Part shown: piece by piece, positions 26,348 to 34,807 of the stretch
Numbering within the stretch: position 1 is the stretch's first letter
Layout: every line of letters begins with the position of its first letter
NCBI RefSeq assembly: GCF_003439925.1
Contig: NZ_QQRR01000002.1
Span: forward strand, 682,001 to 746,000
Length of the DNA: 64,000 bases
DNA from: Haloprofundus halophilus
Lineage (GTDB): Archaea > Halobacteriota > Halobacteria > Halobacteriales > Haloferacaceae
Direction of reading: 5' to 3'
Position numbers and translations under genes: made by a program
The notes under the pieces: generated by a model
Seen by the model: the letters and a program-made list of their open reading frames with translations, nothing else
Told to the model about the DNA's origin: nothing
Databases searched by the model: none

Positions 26348-27139
26348 TTACGAGTGGCGTCCGCGAACGTCCTCCTTTCCGGGCGCTTCACCGTTCGGCT
26401 GGGTCACGTCCGTGGTGAACTTGCGTTCGACCGGAACTCCGTCGTCTTCACCGTTCGTCTGGCCGGGGTTCGGGCTCTCCGGGCGGTCCTCGCCGTCGCC
26501 GACGCCGTCGACCTCGTCGGCGCCCTCGCCGACGGGCTGGACGCTACTGTGGACGAACTGTCGGGAGTCGGCTGCTCCGTCGCCCTCGCCGGTGCCGTTG
26601 GGGCGGTTCGCCGGCGGTCCGAGCGGCGTCGTCGCCGTCGGGCCGGCGACGTTGGCGTGGGTCTCTCTCGTCTCGGTGCGGAGCGTCGACAGACGACTGG
26701 TGTTCGCGTCGACCTGCTCTGCGGCTCGCTCCGTCGCGTCGATAGAGACCGCCAGCGCGCTCAGTTCACCGTCGAGTTCGCCGAGTCGGCCGTGGTACCG
26801 CGGTCCCGAGAGGGTGTCGTTCTCGACCGCCGCCGACAGCGCGTCGCGGCGCTGACGGAGTTCGGCGAGGTCGCTCTCGAGGCGGTCGATTCGCCGATTG
26901 ACGGCCGCTCTGTCGCCGTTTCGCTCGAACTGTGCTTCCCACTTCTCGTTCGTGACGACGCCGCGGGTCTCCGCAGCGGTCGATTGGACGAACGTCGTCA
27001 CGTTGTCGCCGAGTTGGCTCTCGTCGGTGTCGACCTGCGACGCGGCGTCGGTCGTCGACGTCGCCGAGACCGAGGCGGCGGCCGGAACCGACGAGACGAC
27101 GACGAACACCGCGACGAGGAGGGCGTAGACGGCTTTCAT
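26348..27139 (-). CDS. Exported coiled-coil protein of unknown function
   Basis: 263 residues. A Sec-type signal peptide (1-25, ALLVAVFVVVSSVPAAASVSA) is followed by a helical region with heptad-like pattern (about 75-150: RRIDRLESDLAELRQRRDAL, and GELDGELSALAVSIDATERAAEQV). The C-terminus is a long, disordered, Gly/Asp/Pro-rich tail (about 165-263). It resembles haloarchaeal secreted proteins of the DUF7096 type (name from memory). Probably surface-exposed. It has its own promoter (cataaaca at 27165-27172). Confidence 0.6.
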   Translation of the reverse strand: MKAVYALLVAVFVVVSSVPAAASVSATSTTDAASQVDTDESQLGDNVTTFVQSTAAETRGVVTNEKWEAQFERNGDRAAVNRRIDRLESDLAELRQRRDALSAAVENDTLSGPRYHGRLGELDGELSALAVSIDATERAAEQVDANTSRLSTLRTETRETHANVAGPTATTPLGPPANRPNGTGEGDGAADSRQFVHSSVQPVGEGADEVDGVGDGEDRPESPNPGQTNGEDDGVPVERKFTTDVTQPNGEAPGKEDVRGRHS

Positions 27140-27285
27140 CGAATTTCGCTACCTCGCGTACGCCCATAAACACGAACCTCCGTTCGTTTCGTTCACCTTC
27201 GGGTTCGTTCTGTTCAGTGTGTTTCGAAGCCGGCAGGTGGAATCTACGCGGACCTGCAACGGTGAAATCAGACGGTAATCACCTC

Positions 27286-27939
27286 TTACTTCCGGACCGT
27301 CGGCTCCCGGAACCGGTCGAGTAGAACGGCCGCGACACCGACCGAGACGACCGAAATCGCCACGCTAGCTACTGTGAGGGTCACTCCCGGCTCGTACCGA
27401 AGCGGCGGATGGTAGCCGAACGCGTAGTCGAACACGTCGTTCGCAAACGCTAACACGAGCGCGAACGCGAGCGCCCCGCGAGTCGTCGCCCCGATGCGGG
27501 CGACGAGCGACGCTTCGACGACGAATCCGAGATGCGTGAGAAGGATACCCCAGTAACTCCACAGCGACGGGAGACCGAATCCGAAGTAGAGCTCCGGGCG
27601 GAGGTTCAGCGCCACAGCCGTCCAGAGGCCGAACTTCACCAGCCAGACGACCGAGAGCGTGTGGAGGTAGACCAGCGGGCGGTTCAGCGGTGCGTCGTCG
27701 ATACTTCGGCCGAGGTTCGGCAAGAGCGTCGCCAACGAGAGCGTCCCCAGCGCTAACGCGGTCGGCGAGTCGCCGTACAGCGGCCACAGAAACGTCGATA
27801 TCGCCGGCATCGTCTCGACGTAGTAGCGGACGCCGACGAGAAACGCTGCGGCGTTGACGACGAGCAACCAGACGAGACTCGGAGCGTTGCCGAGGTAGTA
27901 CTCGACGTAGCGGTCCGGGATGAGGCGTGCGCTCGCCAT
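27286..27939 (-). CDS. DUF1405 family membrane protein
   Basis: 217 residues with six or seven helices. Motifs recognised as DUF1405: LWPLYGDSPTALALGTLSL, NRPLVYLHTLSVVWLVKFGLWTAVAL, SYWGILLTHLGFVVEASLV and ANDVFDYAFGYHPPLRY. The family is found in Bacillus (YpjA-like) and haloarchaea and has no known function. It has its own promoter (aacttttacc on the minus strand, 27964-27973). Confidence 0.85.
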   Translation of the reverse strand: MASARLIPDRYVEYYLGNAPSLVWLLVVNAAAFLVGVRYYVETMPAISTFLWPLYGDSPTALALGTLSLATLLPNLGRSIDDAPLNRPLVYLHTLSVVWLVKFGLWTAVALNLRPELYFGFGLPSLWSYWGILLTHLGFVVEASLVARIGATTRGALAFALVLAFANDVFDYAFGYHPPLRYEPGVTLTVASVAISVVSVGVAAVLLDRFREPTVRK

Positions 27940-27963
27940 TCGTCGGAGAGACGGACGGTGTGC

Positions 27964-27973
27964 GGTAAAAGTT
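27964..27973 (-). promoter_or_regulatory. TATA-like element of the DUF1405 gene
   Basis: Minus strand aacttttacc is centred about 29 nt before the ATG at 27939. Confidence 0.5.
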
Positions 27974-28127
27974 GTCGAGACGGCGAGTCCTCCGCAGTTC
28001 GGATAGACGTGATCCCCGATTTGGTCCGCCTTTCCGACTGCTCGTCGTGACTTTGTTGATCACGCGGGAGACGACGGCGAACTGTTCGATGCAAAGGCTA
28101 GTTACCGTCGAAAGCCAACCAGGGAGT

Positions 28128-29642
28128 ATGCAGGCCGCACTCGTTGTTCTCGACGGCTGGGGGCTCGGAGACCACGACCGGAGAGACGCCGTGAAAGCCG
28201 CGAAAACACCGAACTTCGACCGATTCCGCGAGAGCGGAGCGTACGGAACACTCGACGTGAGCGGCCGGCGCGTCGGGCTGCCCGACGGGCAGATGGGAAA
28301 CAGCGAGGTCGGCCACCTCAACATCGGCAGCGGCCGCGTGGTCAAACAGGCGTACACCCGAATCAACGACAGCATCACGGACGGCTCGCTCTACGAGAAC
28401 CGCGTCCTCACGGACGCGTTCGACTACGCCGCCGAACACGACGGCCGCGTCCACTTCATGGGACTCGTCAGCGACGGTGGCGTCCACTCCGACCAGGAGC
28501 ATCTGTACGCGCTCATCGAGGCGGCGGCCGACCACGGCGTCGAGGCGGTGACTCACGCGTTCACCGACGGACGCGACACCTCCCCGACGGGTGGAGCCGA
28601 CTACCTCGCGTCGCTCGAACGCGTCGTCGCCGACCACGGCACCGGCGAGGTCGCCACCGTCTCCGGACGGTACTACGCGATGGACCGCGACCAGAACTGG
28701 GAGCGGACGAAACGCGCCTACGACGCCATCGTGAACCGCGAGGCCGACCACGAAGCGCTCTCGGCGGTCGAGGCGGTCGAGAGCTCCTACGAACGCGGTG
28801 ATACCGACGAGTTCGTCGAGCCGACGCTCGTCGCCGACGGCCCGGCGCTCGAAGACGGCGACGCGGTGTTCTTCTTCAACTTCCGGTCGGATCGAGCGCG
28901 ACAGCTCGTCAGAATGCTCGGCGACGTCCGCCCCGAGTGGGCGTCCGAGACGACGCCGCCGGAGATTCACCTGGCGACGATGACTCAGTACGACAAGACG
29001 TTCGACTTCCCGGTCGCGTTCCCGCCGGAGCAACCCCGGAACACGCTCGGCGAAGTGCTCGCCGAGAACGGCCGCACGCAGCTACGGCTCGCGGAGTCCG
29101 AGAAGTACGCCCACGTCACCTACTTCCTCAACGGCGGCCGCGAGGTGGAGTTCGACGGCGAGATTCGACGCATCGTCCAGAGTCCGGACGTGCCGACCTA
29201 CGACGCGACGCCCGAGATGAGCGCCGAGGAGGTGACCGACACCGCGCTGTCGATAATCGAGTCCGACGACCCCGACGTGCTCGTGCTCAACTACGCGAAC
29301 CCCGACATGGTCGGCCACACCGGCGACTTCGACGCCGCCGTCGCGGCCGTCGAAGCCGTCGACGCGCAGCTCGGCCGACTGCTCGACGGCGTGTTCGCCG
29401 CCGGCGGCCACGCGCTCGTCACGGCCGACCACGGCAACGCCGACGACATGGGCACGCCGGAGACACCGCACACCGCTCACACCTACAACCCGGTTCCGCT
29501 CCTTTACCTCTCTCCGGCCGGCGACGCCGGCGGGAGGACGGTTCGGGCGGGCGGGTCGCTCTGCGATCTCGCGCCGACGCTGCTGTCGCTCATCGGCGTC
29601 GACCAACCGCCGGAGATGACCGGCGAGTCGCTTCTAGAGTAA
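28128..29642 (+). CDS. gpmI: 2,3-bisphosphoglycerate-independent phosphoglycerate mutase
   Basis: 504 residues, the usual iPGM length. Interconverts 3- and 2-phosphoglycerate. Alkaline-phosphatase-like metal residues are in VVLDGWG (Asp9) and VTADHGNADDM. The phosphoserine Ser59 is in GQMGNSEVGHLNIGSGR. The DGRDTSP and FFNFRSDRARQL blocks are intact. ATG 28128 is preceded by an aggga Shine-Dalgarno-like stretch. It is divergent from DUF1405. Confidence 0.95.
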   Translation: MQAALVVLDGWGLGDHDRRDAVKAAKTPNFDRFRESGAYGTLDVSGRRVGLPDGQMGNSEVGHLNIGSGRVVKQAYTRINDSITDGSLYENRVLTDAFDYAAEHDGRVHFMGLVSDGGVHSDQEHLYALIEAAADHGVEAVTHAFTDGRDTSPTGGADYLASLERVVADHGTGEVATVSGRYYAMDRDQNWERTKRAYDAIVNREADHEALSAVEAVESSYERGDTDEFVEPTLVADGPALEDGDAVFFFNFRSDRARQLVRMLGDVRPEWASETTPPEIHLATMTQYDKTFDFPVAFPPEQPRNTLGEVLAENGRTQLRLAESEKYAHVTYFLNGGREVEFDGEIRRIVQSPDVPTYDATPEMSAEEVTDTALSIIESDDPDVLVLNYANPDMVGHTGDFDAAVAAVEAVDAQLGRLLDGVFAAGGHALVTADHGNADDMGTPETPHTAHTYNPVPLLYLSPAGDAGGRTVRAGGSLCDLAPTLLSLIGVDQPPEMTGESLLE

Positions 29643-29780
29643 CTGGCGAACAGGCGACGGACAGCTCCTCGGATCGCTCCGTGACCGGGTCGTCGCGCTC
29701 CCGCCTCGTCCGGGTCACGGCCGCTCTCAGCGCACGAGGGGCTCTGGCCGCGTCCTCCGGTATAAACTTCGGGTGGCGGG

Positions 29781-30428
29781 CTATCGGAGTTTGACGTTCC
29801 GCTTCGACGCGTAGCGGTACAGCGGCCCCGCGAGGAGCAACACGCCGACGGCTGCTGCCCCCGCGACGAGGCGAACGTCGAACAGGCCGGTCAACGAGTC
29901 GGCGGTCAGCGCACCGAGCGACCCGCCGACGAGGACACCGCCGACCACCCACGGCGTCTCGCCGACTGCGGTTCCGAGGACGTACGACCGGAGCCGAACG
30001 TCGGCGACTCCCGCCCCGACGGAGACGATGTCGGAGGGCGCCGGAAACAGCCGGCTCGCGGCGACGCTGCGAACGTCGCCGGTCGTGTCGACGAACCGCT
30101 CACCCGCGGCCGCGAACCGGCCGCTGTCGCCGCGGATGTGACGGCCGAAGAAGTACGGCGGGACGCTGCTCACGACGACGAGCGCGAGCGCGACGGGCGC
30201 CCACGTGAGCGGCTGCGTATAGCCCACGACGACGGCCAGAAGCGTCGTCGGCCACGCCAACAGCGGGCGGACGAGCGCGACGAGCGTCAGCACGGCGACG
30301 AATCGAACCGGGTCGGCGGCGACCCATCGAAGCCGCTCGAACAGCGTTTCGGGAGAGACGAGCCACGCGGCGAGCGCGGCGACGAGGACGACGGCGGCCG
30401 TCGAGGCGAGGAGGGTGCGACGCGACAC
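29781..30428 (-). CDS. TVP38/TMEM64 (VTT/DedA-like) family membrane protein
   Basis: 215 residues from a GTG at 30428, five or six helices. The VTT-domain pattern is visible: ALVRPLLAWPTTLLAVVVGYTQ, YFFGRHIRGDSGRF, and SRLFPAPSDIVSVGAGVADVRLRSYVLGTAVGETPWVVGGVLVGGS. These match the F/R-x2-P-x4-N/S-x2-G loop of TVP38/DedA proteins implicated in lipid scrambling or membrane homeostasis. Function here is inferred. Single gene, convergent with gpmI. Confidence 0.78.
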   Translation of the reverse strand: MSRRTLLASTAAVVLVAALAAWLVSPETLFERLRWVAADPVRFVAVLTLVALVRPLLAWPTTLLAVVVGYTQPLTWAPVALALVVVSSVPPYFFGRHIRGDSGRFAAAGERFVDTTGDVRSVAASRLFPAPSDIVSVGAGVADVRLRSYVLGTAVGETPWVVGGVLVGGSLGALTADSLTGLFDVRLVAGAAAVGVLLLAGPLYRYASKRNVKLR

Positions 30429-30589
30429 TCAGTAACACCGCTCCGTGACGACTGCGACGGCAGAGACGCCGATGTCGGACTCCATACCACCGATTCGCCG
30501 TCCGCCGTCAAACCCCTTGTGCCCGACGCGGCGCGGCCGGTCGCCCCACCACGGAACCGTTAACTCCGATGCTGCGAAATTCGCGGAAC

Positions 30590-30991
30590 GTGCCCGACGG
30601 ACCGACCGACGAGGGGGCCGGCATCGCCGCGACCCGCAGCGAGCGCATCGAGCTCGCCCTCGAACTGCTCGCACACCTCGAACACGACGAGCTGGAGCTG
30701 CCGGCGGTCATCGACCGCATCGAGACGGTGACGACGGACCCGTCGACGACCCGCGACATCCTCGACGAAGCCGAGAAGCGAGGCATCGTCGAACGCGACG
30801 GCGCGCGTATCCGAACGCGCCGCGGCGGCACGTTCGTCCGCTTCGAGAGCCAGGTCGTCACGCGCGAGGGCGAGTTCGACTGCCGGCGCTGCGGGGCGTC
30901 GATTTCGACGGGTCACTTCATCCGCTTCGAGGCCGGCGAGCTGGGTCCGTTCGGCTCCTCGTGTATCCGAAAAGTCACCGGTCGCGAGTGA
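30590..30991 (+). CDS. DUF5830-like protein with a zinc-binding Cys pair
   Basis: 133 residues from a GTG at 30590. An ATG at 30569 in the same frame gives seven more residues, but a gttaact TATA-like element at 30559-30565 sits 28 nt before the GTG, favouring a leaderless GTG start. The N-terminal part is a winged-helix-like helical region (ALELLAHLEHDELELPAVIDRI, ILDEAEKRGIVERDGARI). The C-terminal part has a treble-clef-like FDCRRCGASI, then GPFGSSCIRKVTGRE, three Cys in all. It matches a conserved haloarchaeal family I know as DUF5830. It could bind nucleic acid; unproven. Confidence 0.72.
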   Translation: MPDGPTDEGAGIAATRSERIELALELLAHLEHDELELPAVIDRIETVTTDPSTTRDILDEAEKRGIVERDGARIRTRRGGTFVRFESQVVTREGEFDCRRCGASISTGHFIRFEAGELGPFGSSCIRKVTGRE

Positions 30992-31036
30992 GCACGCGGT
31001 CGCAGAACCGGCCGCGGAGACGCCGAGACGGGGGCG

Positions 31037-32182
31037 TCACCGACCGCGACTGAGTTCGTCGATGAGTCGCTCGAGGAGTTCGGCCTGGCGCCGTAGCTCC
31101 TCGTTCTGTCGTTCGACGGTCTCCGTCAGCGTCGCCAACTGCGCTCGGAGTTCGTCGGTGTCGTCGCCGGCGACGGGAGGCGCCGAGGCGTCCGACGGTT
31201 CCGGGACCGCCGTCTCCGGCGATGCCGACGCCGGTGCCGCCGCCTCGGCGGCGGCCGTCTCGTCGCTGGCGGACTCGAAGCCCGACCCCTCGAACGTCGT
31301 CGACTCCGCGGACTCCACCTGCGCGGCCGACGCCGCCGACTGCGATTCGACCGCCGTTTCGACGGCTGTCTCGCTCGTCGCGTCGCCGCTGCCGTCGTCG
31401 AGATCCACCGGGTCGTCCGGCCGCGTCGCGTTTTTCGGCTTCTCGCGCAACTCCGTGGGGTTGGCTTTCAGCGGCGCGGGGCCGTCGCCGAAGGAGACGT
31501 TCTTGCGGTCCTGCGCCGGGTCCGACTCGGACTCTCTGGCTTTCGCCTTCCGGAACGCGTCGAGCGAGGACGTCTCGTGATAAGTGCAGAGCGCGTCGGT
31601 CAGCGTCTCGCGGACCGCGCGCGCGTCGTCGTTCGGCGCTTTGAACCGCTCCTGGCGGCCGCCGAGCGTGAGGACGATGGAGGTGGCGACGCTGCCGTCC
31701 TCGAACGTGAGGTCGGTCACGTCGGCGTAGTGGTACTCCTCGTACTCCTCGTCCCAGACGGGCGCGCCGATGTGTTTGACGACTCGGTGGCTCGTGACGA
31801 CGAGCGTGAGCTCGCTGAACCGGAACGTCTGCTTCACCGTCTCGCCCGGGTCGGTTATTCCGGCGGCGCTGAGAATGCCGGCCAGCACGGGGTGCAGCGC
31901 CTCTTGGAGGCGTTTCGACGGAATCGAGAACGACCGCTCGCCGTCGAGGCCGTAGTCCAGCGTCACCTTCGCTTTCCGCGAGGTGCGGCCGCCTTCGGAG
32001 ACGGAGATGCGTTCGGCGTCGTGCGGATACTGTTCGACGGATTCGTCCGAGAGCAGCCCCTCGGAGCGGTAGATGAGCGTTCGCGTGGGCGTGACGAACA
32101 GTCCGTCTTCGCCACCGAGGCTCACCTGGGCGGCGACTGGTTCGTCGTCCAGTTCGGTCTGGACGAGTTCCGGCAGGCTCAT
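31037..32182 (-). CDS. DUF7115-like protein with PH-like domains and C-terminal coiled coil
   Basis: 381 residues, soluble. Residues 1-105 and 106-200 each look like a beta-rich PH/GRAM-like domain (TRTLIYRSEGLLSDESVEQYP; LTLVVTSHRVVKHIGAPVWDEEYEEYHYADVTDL). A long Ala/Ser/Glu-rich low-complexity linker (about 240-335) leads to a leucine-heptad coiled coil at the end (LRAQLATLTETVERQNEELR, RQAELLERLIDEL). I link it to haloarchaeal DUF7115 from memory. It may be an oligomeric membrane- or lipid-associated scaffold; this is inference. TATA-like gataaatt on the opposite strand at 32207-32214. Confidence 0.65.
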   Translation of the reverse strand: MSLPELVQTELDDEPVAAQVSLGGEDGLFVTPTRTLIYRSEGLLSDESVEQYPHDAERISVSEGGRTSRKAKVTLDYGLDGERSFSIPSKRLQEALHPVLAGILSAAGITDPGETVKQTFRFSELTLVVTSHRVVKHIGAPVWDEEYEEYHYADVTDLTFEDGSVATSIVLTLGGRQERFKAPNDDARAVRETLTDALCTYHETSSLDAFRKAKARESESDPAQDRKNVSFGDGPAPLKANPTELREKPKNATRPDDPVDLDDGSGDATSETAVETAVESQSAASAAQVESAESTTFEGSGFESASDETAAAEAAAPASASPETAVPEPSDASAPPVAGDDTDELRAQLATLTETVERQNEELRRQAELLERLIDELSRGR

Positions 32183-32206
32183 GGCAGGGGTGTCCCGGTC
32201 ACGCGT

Positions 32207-32214
32207 GATAAATT
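32207..32214 (-). promoter_or_regulatory. TATA-like element of the DUF7115-like gene
   Basis: Minus strand aatttatc, centred 28 nt before the ATG at 32182. Confidence 0.55.
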
Positions 32215-32313
32215 CAGGGGGTGCGGCGGCGAACGCGAATCTCGGTGAGAAACCGCCGCACGGTAAACCGATATGGGAAGCTTCAAGAGTCTCATCGGAC
32301 AAGATGAGAGTGA

Positions 32314-32463
32314 GCCCGGGTGGCTTAGCTGGACATAGCGCCGCACTCATAGGGTTCTGAGATTCGGTGCGGTATCGCCTTGGAAGCCTCCGCCCCAACG
32401 GGGCCTGCCGAGCCTCTGACCTGGGATATGCGGAGATCGTGGGTTCGGAGCCCACCCCGGGCA
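32314..32463 (+). tRNA. Elongator tRNA-Met (CAT) with a 76-nt intron
   Basis: Exon 1 is 32314-32351 and exon 2 is 32428-32463 (including discriminator A); the intron, 32352-32427, sits after A37. Acceptor GCCCGGG pairs with CCCGGGC. Anticodon stem CCGCA/TGCGG holds loop CTCATAA with anticodon CAT. T-stem GTGGG/CCCAC is intact. The canonical 37/38 position and the roughly 75-nt size match the intron known in haloarchaeal elongator tRNA-Met, removed by the bulge-helix-bulge endonuclease. T-loop TTCGGAG departs from the usual TTCRANY. CCA is not encoded. Intron ends are placed by pairing and could shift by a base or two. Confidence 0.9.
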
Positions 32464-32490
32464 TTTTCCACTTCCACTTCGACTTCGCCC

Positions 32491-32545
32491 CGGAGCGCCC
32501 CGCACACCCCCGGAGCGCCCCGCACACCCCCGGAGCGCCCCGCTC
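32491..32545. repeat. 20-bp tandem repeat, about 2.7 copies
   Basis: Unit cggagcgccccgcacacccc at 32491-32510 repeats exactly at 32511-32530 and partly at 32531-32543. It starts 28 nt after the tRNA-Met gene and could influence 3' end formation. Confidence 0.9.
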
Positions 32546-33029
32546 GTCCTCGGAGGCGAGTCCGCGACTCGCGGCGGGTGGCTCCCTCGAAAACGATGTC
32601 GACGGCGTCGAGCCGTCTCCCCACTAGCACAAAACGGCCGGGCGCTGACGCGACCCCCGGACACTGACACACCACGGCGACCGGTTCGGGGCCGCCGTCG
32701 AGCGCCGCCCGGTAACGCGACGGTACGCGTCCGGACGACGACTCTGATAGTTCGTACCGGCGACACCTCCATAGTATTGAACTCCATACCGAACGAGCGA
32801 AAGCGCCGAACCACCGGTTAAGCCGAATTTGGCGGTCACTAACCCGGTGTCCGGTGCAGAAGTCGGGGCGAATTCGGCGCTCGACCTCCGCGTACACCGC
32901 GAACTCGTCGTCGGGAGAGGACGAGCTCGACTTCGTCGAGCGAGTCGGTGACGGGCCCTCCTGCGGTCTAATTCGGCTCGCACTCGCCCTCGGCGTTCGG
33001 AGTTGCGGGCGAAGTTACAAGCCCCGGTA

Positions 33030-33046
33030 CGGGTAATCTGTACCCG
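33030..33046. promoter_or_regulatory. Inverted repeat abutting a start codon
   Basis: cgggta and tacccg form a perfect 6-bp inverted repeat with a 5-nt spacer, ending one base before the ATG at 33047. A TATA-like agttacaag at 33013-33021 lies about 29 nt upstream of that ATG. The repeat therefore covers the predicted transcription start and could be an operator. Confidence 0.45.
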
Positions 33047-33331
33047 ATGGGTCCGAACACCGCGACGGACGCCGAACGAACGCCCGTGGGTCGGCCGGCG
33101 GCCGGGCAGACGTGGTTCGACGTCATAGAGGACGTTATCGACACCGAGATCGACCGTCAGGAGACTATCGAGTGTCGGTTCGAGCAACTGGAGGTGGACG
33201 TCCCCCTTCGGATGGAACCGGGCGCCGAAATCGCCCGCTGGCGACTCGACGGAACGGTCCGCGTCCACGTCGAAGGGACGCGCGGACCGCTGTCGGAGTG
33301 GCTCCGGTTCTGGTACAGCAGACTCTCCTGA
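33047..33331 (+). CDS. Small conserved haloarchaeal protein of unknown function
   Basis: 94 residues, acidic head and a beta-rich C-terminal half: FDVIEDVIDTEIDRQETIECRFEQLEVDVPLRM, then ARWRLDGTVRVHVEGTRGPLSEWLRFW. No signal peptide, helix or metal motif. The coding character and a TATA-like element 29 nt upstream support a real gene. Function unknown. Confidence 0.65.
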   Translation: MGPNTATDAERTPVGRPAAGQTWFDVIEDVIDTEIDRQETIECRFEQLEVDVPLRMEPGAEIARWRLDGTVRVHVEGTRGPLSEWLRFWYSRLS

Positions 33332-33427
33332 CGGCGTCCGCGGGCTCGCTGCCGACGGGTTCGGCCACTGCGCCGGTGGAGACGCGAACAACAGACCGCT
33401 CGGCGCTCCGACGCCCGACCCGACGAC

Positions 33428-34447
33428 GTGGAACTGATATACCGCTACCTCGTTGTCCGGCCCGTGGACGTGCTTCGCCGACCAACGGTCGTTCTCGTCG
33501 TCAGTGTGTCGCTCCTCACCGCAGGCTGCGTCGGCGTGCCGCTCCCGTCGCCCGACGACGGCGCACCGTCCGCCGGCGACGCTCCGCTACCCGGCGAAGG
33601 ACCGGGTCGAACCGCGACGGTCGTCGACGTCGTCGACGGCGACACGGTGAAGATAGCGTATCCGAACGGGACCCGCGACACGGCCCGTCTGCTCGGCGTC
33701 GACACGCCGGAGACGTACGGCGAGAGCGACCCCGCCGACTTCGAGAGCGTCCCCGACACCGCGGCGGGGCAGGCGTGTCTCAACGAGCACGGCGAACGCG
33801 CCACCGACTACGCGACCGAGACGCTGCTCGACCGCGAGGTCACGCTCCGGTTCGACGCGAACGAACCGCGACGCGGTTACTACGACCGCTTGCTCGTCTA
33901 CGTGGTGGTGGACGACACCGACTTCAACTACGGCCTCGTCGCCGAGGGCTACGCCCGCGTCTACGACAGCCAGTTCACCGCCCGCGAGCGCTACTACGAC
34001 GCCGAAGCAGCGGCACAGCGGGCGGAGCGCGGGCTGTGGGAGTGTGCGACCGACGACGGCGGCTCGTCCGCCGGAACCGGTCGGGGTTCGGAGACGGCGA
34101 GGGCCGACGGCGGCGACTCGTCGCTCGTCGTCGACGAGATACACGAGGACGCCGCGGGCGACGACCGGCAGAATCTCGTCGACGAGTACCTCGTCTTCCG
34201 GAACAGCGGCGAGGAGACGCTCGACCTGTCGGGGTGGACCGTGACGGACGAAGCGGGCAAGCAGTACCAGTTCCCGGACGGGTTCTCCCTCGAACCCGGT
34301 GCGACGGTCACGCTACGGACCGGTGACGGCGAGGACACCGACGAGACGCTGTACTGGGGCGCGAACAGCCCGGTGTGGAACAACGACGGCGACGAGGTGG
34401 TCGTCCGAGACGAATCGGGCGCGGTCGTCGCTCGGCGGTCGTACTGA
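33428..34447 (+). CDS. Lipoprotein thermonuclease (SNase) fused to a lamin-tail domain
   Basis: 339 residues from a GTG at 33428 (a later GTG at 33467 is possible). Residues 1-34 are a hydrophobic signal with lipobox LLTAGC, so it is likely anchored outside the membrane. SNase domain at about 60-205: ATVVDVVDGDTVKI, the catalytic Arg and Glu in RLLGVDTPE, and YYDRLLVYV. After an Asp/Ser/Gly linker, residues 235-338 form a lamin-tail (LTD) Ig-like domain: DEYLVFRNSGEETLDLSGWTVTDEAGKQYQFPD. Such a nuclease could degrade extracellular DNA for nutrients. The fusion is known in haloarchaea. Confidence 0.88.
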   Translation: MELIYRYLVVRPVDVLRRPTVVLVVSVSLLTAGCVGVPLPSPDDGAPSAGDAPLPGEGPGRTATVVDVVDGDTVKIAYPNGTRDTARLLGVDTPETYGESDPADFESVPDTAAGQACLNEHGERATDYATETLLDREVTLRFDANEPRRGYYDRLLVYVVVDDTDFNYGLVAEGYARVYDSQFTARERYYDAEAAAQRAERGLWECATDDGGSSAGTGRGSETARADGGDSSLVVDEIHEDAAGDDRQNLVDEYLVFRNSGEETLDLSGWTVTDEAGKQYQFPDGFSLEPGATVTLRTGDGEDTDETLYWGANSPVWNNDGDEVVVRDESGAVVARRSY

Positions 34448-34495
34448 CCGCTCTCACAGTGGCAATCGACGAGAATCGAATCGGTGTCTCGGGTC

Positions 34496-34687
34496 TCAGA
34501 CGGCGCGGCCGGTCACGTCGGTGCCGACGAGATAGGTGCCGGCCGTGAGCAGCGCCGCGGCGACGACGAGGATGAGACCGCCGACGACGCCGGCGAACGT
34601 CGAGGACGGCAGCGCCGTCGGTACGAAGCCGAGCGTGCCGACGACCATCATTCCCAGGCCGAGAGTTCCGTTGCGTGTTACGTCCAT
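34496..34687 (-). CDS. Small two-helix membrane protein
   Basis: 63 residues with two hydrophobic helices (LGLGMMVVGTLGFVPTAL and FAGVVGGLILVVAAALLTAGTYLVG). The ATG at 34687 has a TATA-like element (minus strand cattatgc, about 34711-34718) about 27 nt upstream. No family recognised. Confidence 0.6.
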   Translation of the reverse strand: MDVTRNGTLGLGMMVVGTLGFVPTALPSSTFAGVVGGLILVVAAALLTAGTYLVGTDVTGRAV

Positions 34688-34807
34688 ACCTCGGCTATAT
34701 CGCCGGACGCATAATGAATTTCGCTTTCGTTCCGCGAGGGCGGTTCGAGACGCCGTGCCGACAGGACGGCGGTTCGACGTCTCGGTCGGACGAACCCCGC
34801 CCGCTCG

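Larger units (their letters stand above)
32464..33046. other. Gene-poor region with GC-rich repeat
   Basis: About 580 nt between tRNA-Met and the small gene at 33047. It holds a 20-bp tandem repeat right after the tRNA (separate entry). A lower-GC stretch lies at 32740-32860. Open frames here lack haloarchaeal codon bias and cross the tRNA. I see no supportable gene. Confidence 0.6.

Noticed and set aside
32352-32427. Box C/D guide RNA inside the tRNA-Met intron
   Set aside because: CTGA-like D boxes occur but no convincing C box pairs with them; the known guide intron is in tRNA-Trp.
32325-32897. Minus-strand frames across tRNA-Met and the following gap
   Set aside because: They run through a structured RNA gene and a tandem repeat, contain no domain and lack haloarchaeal acidic bias.
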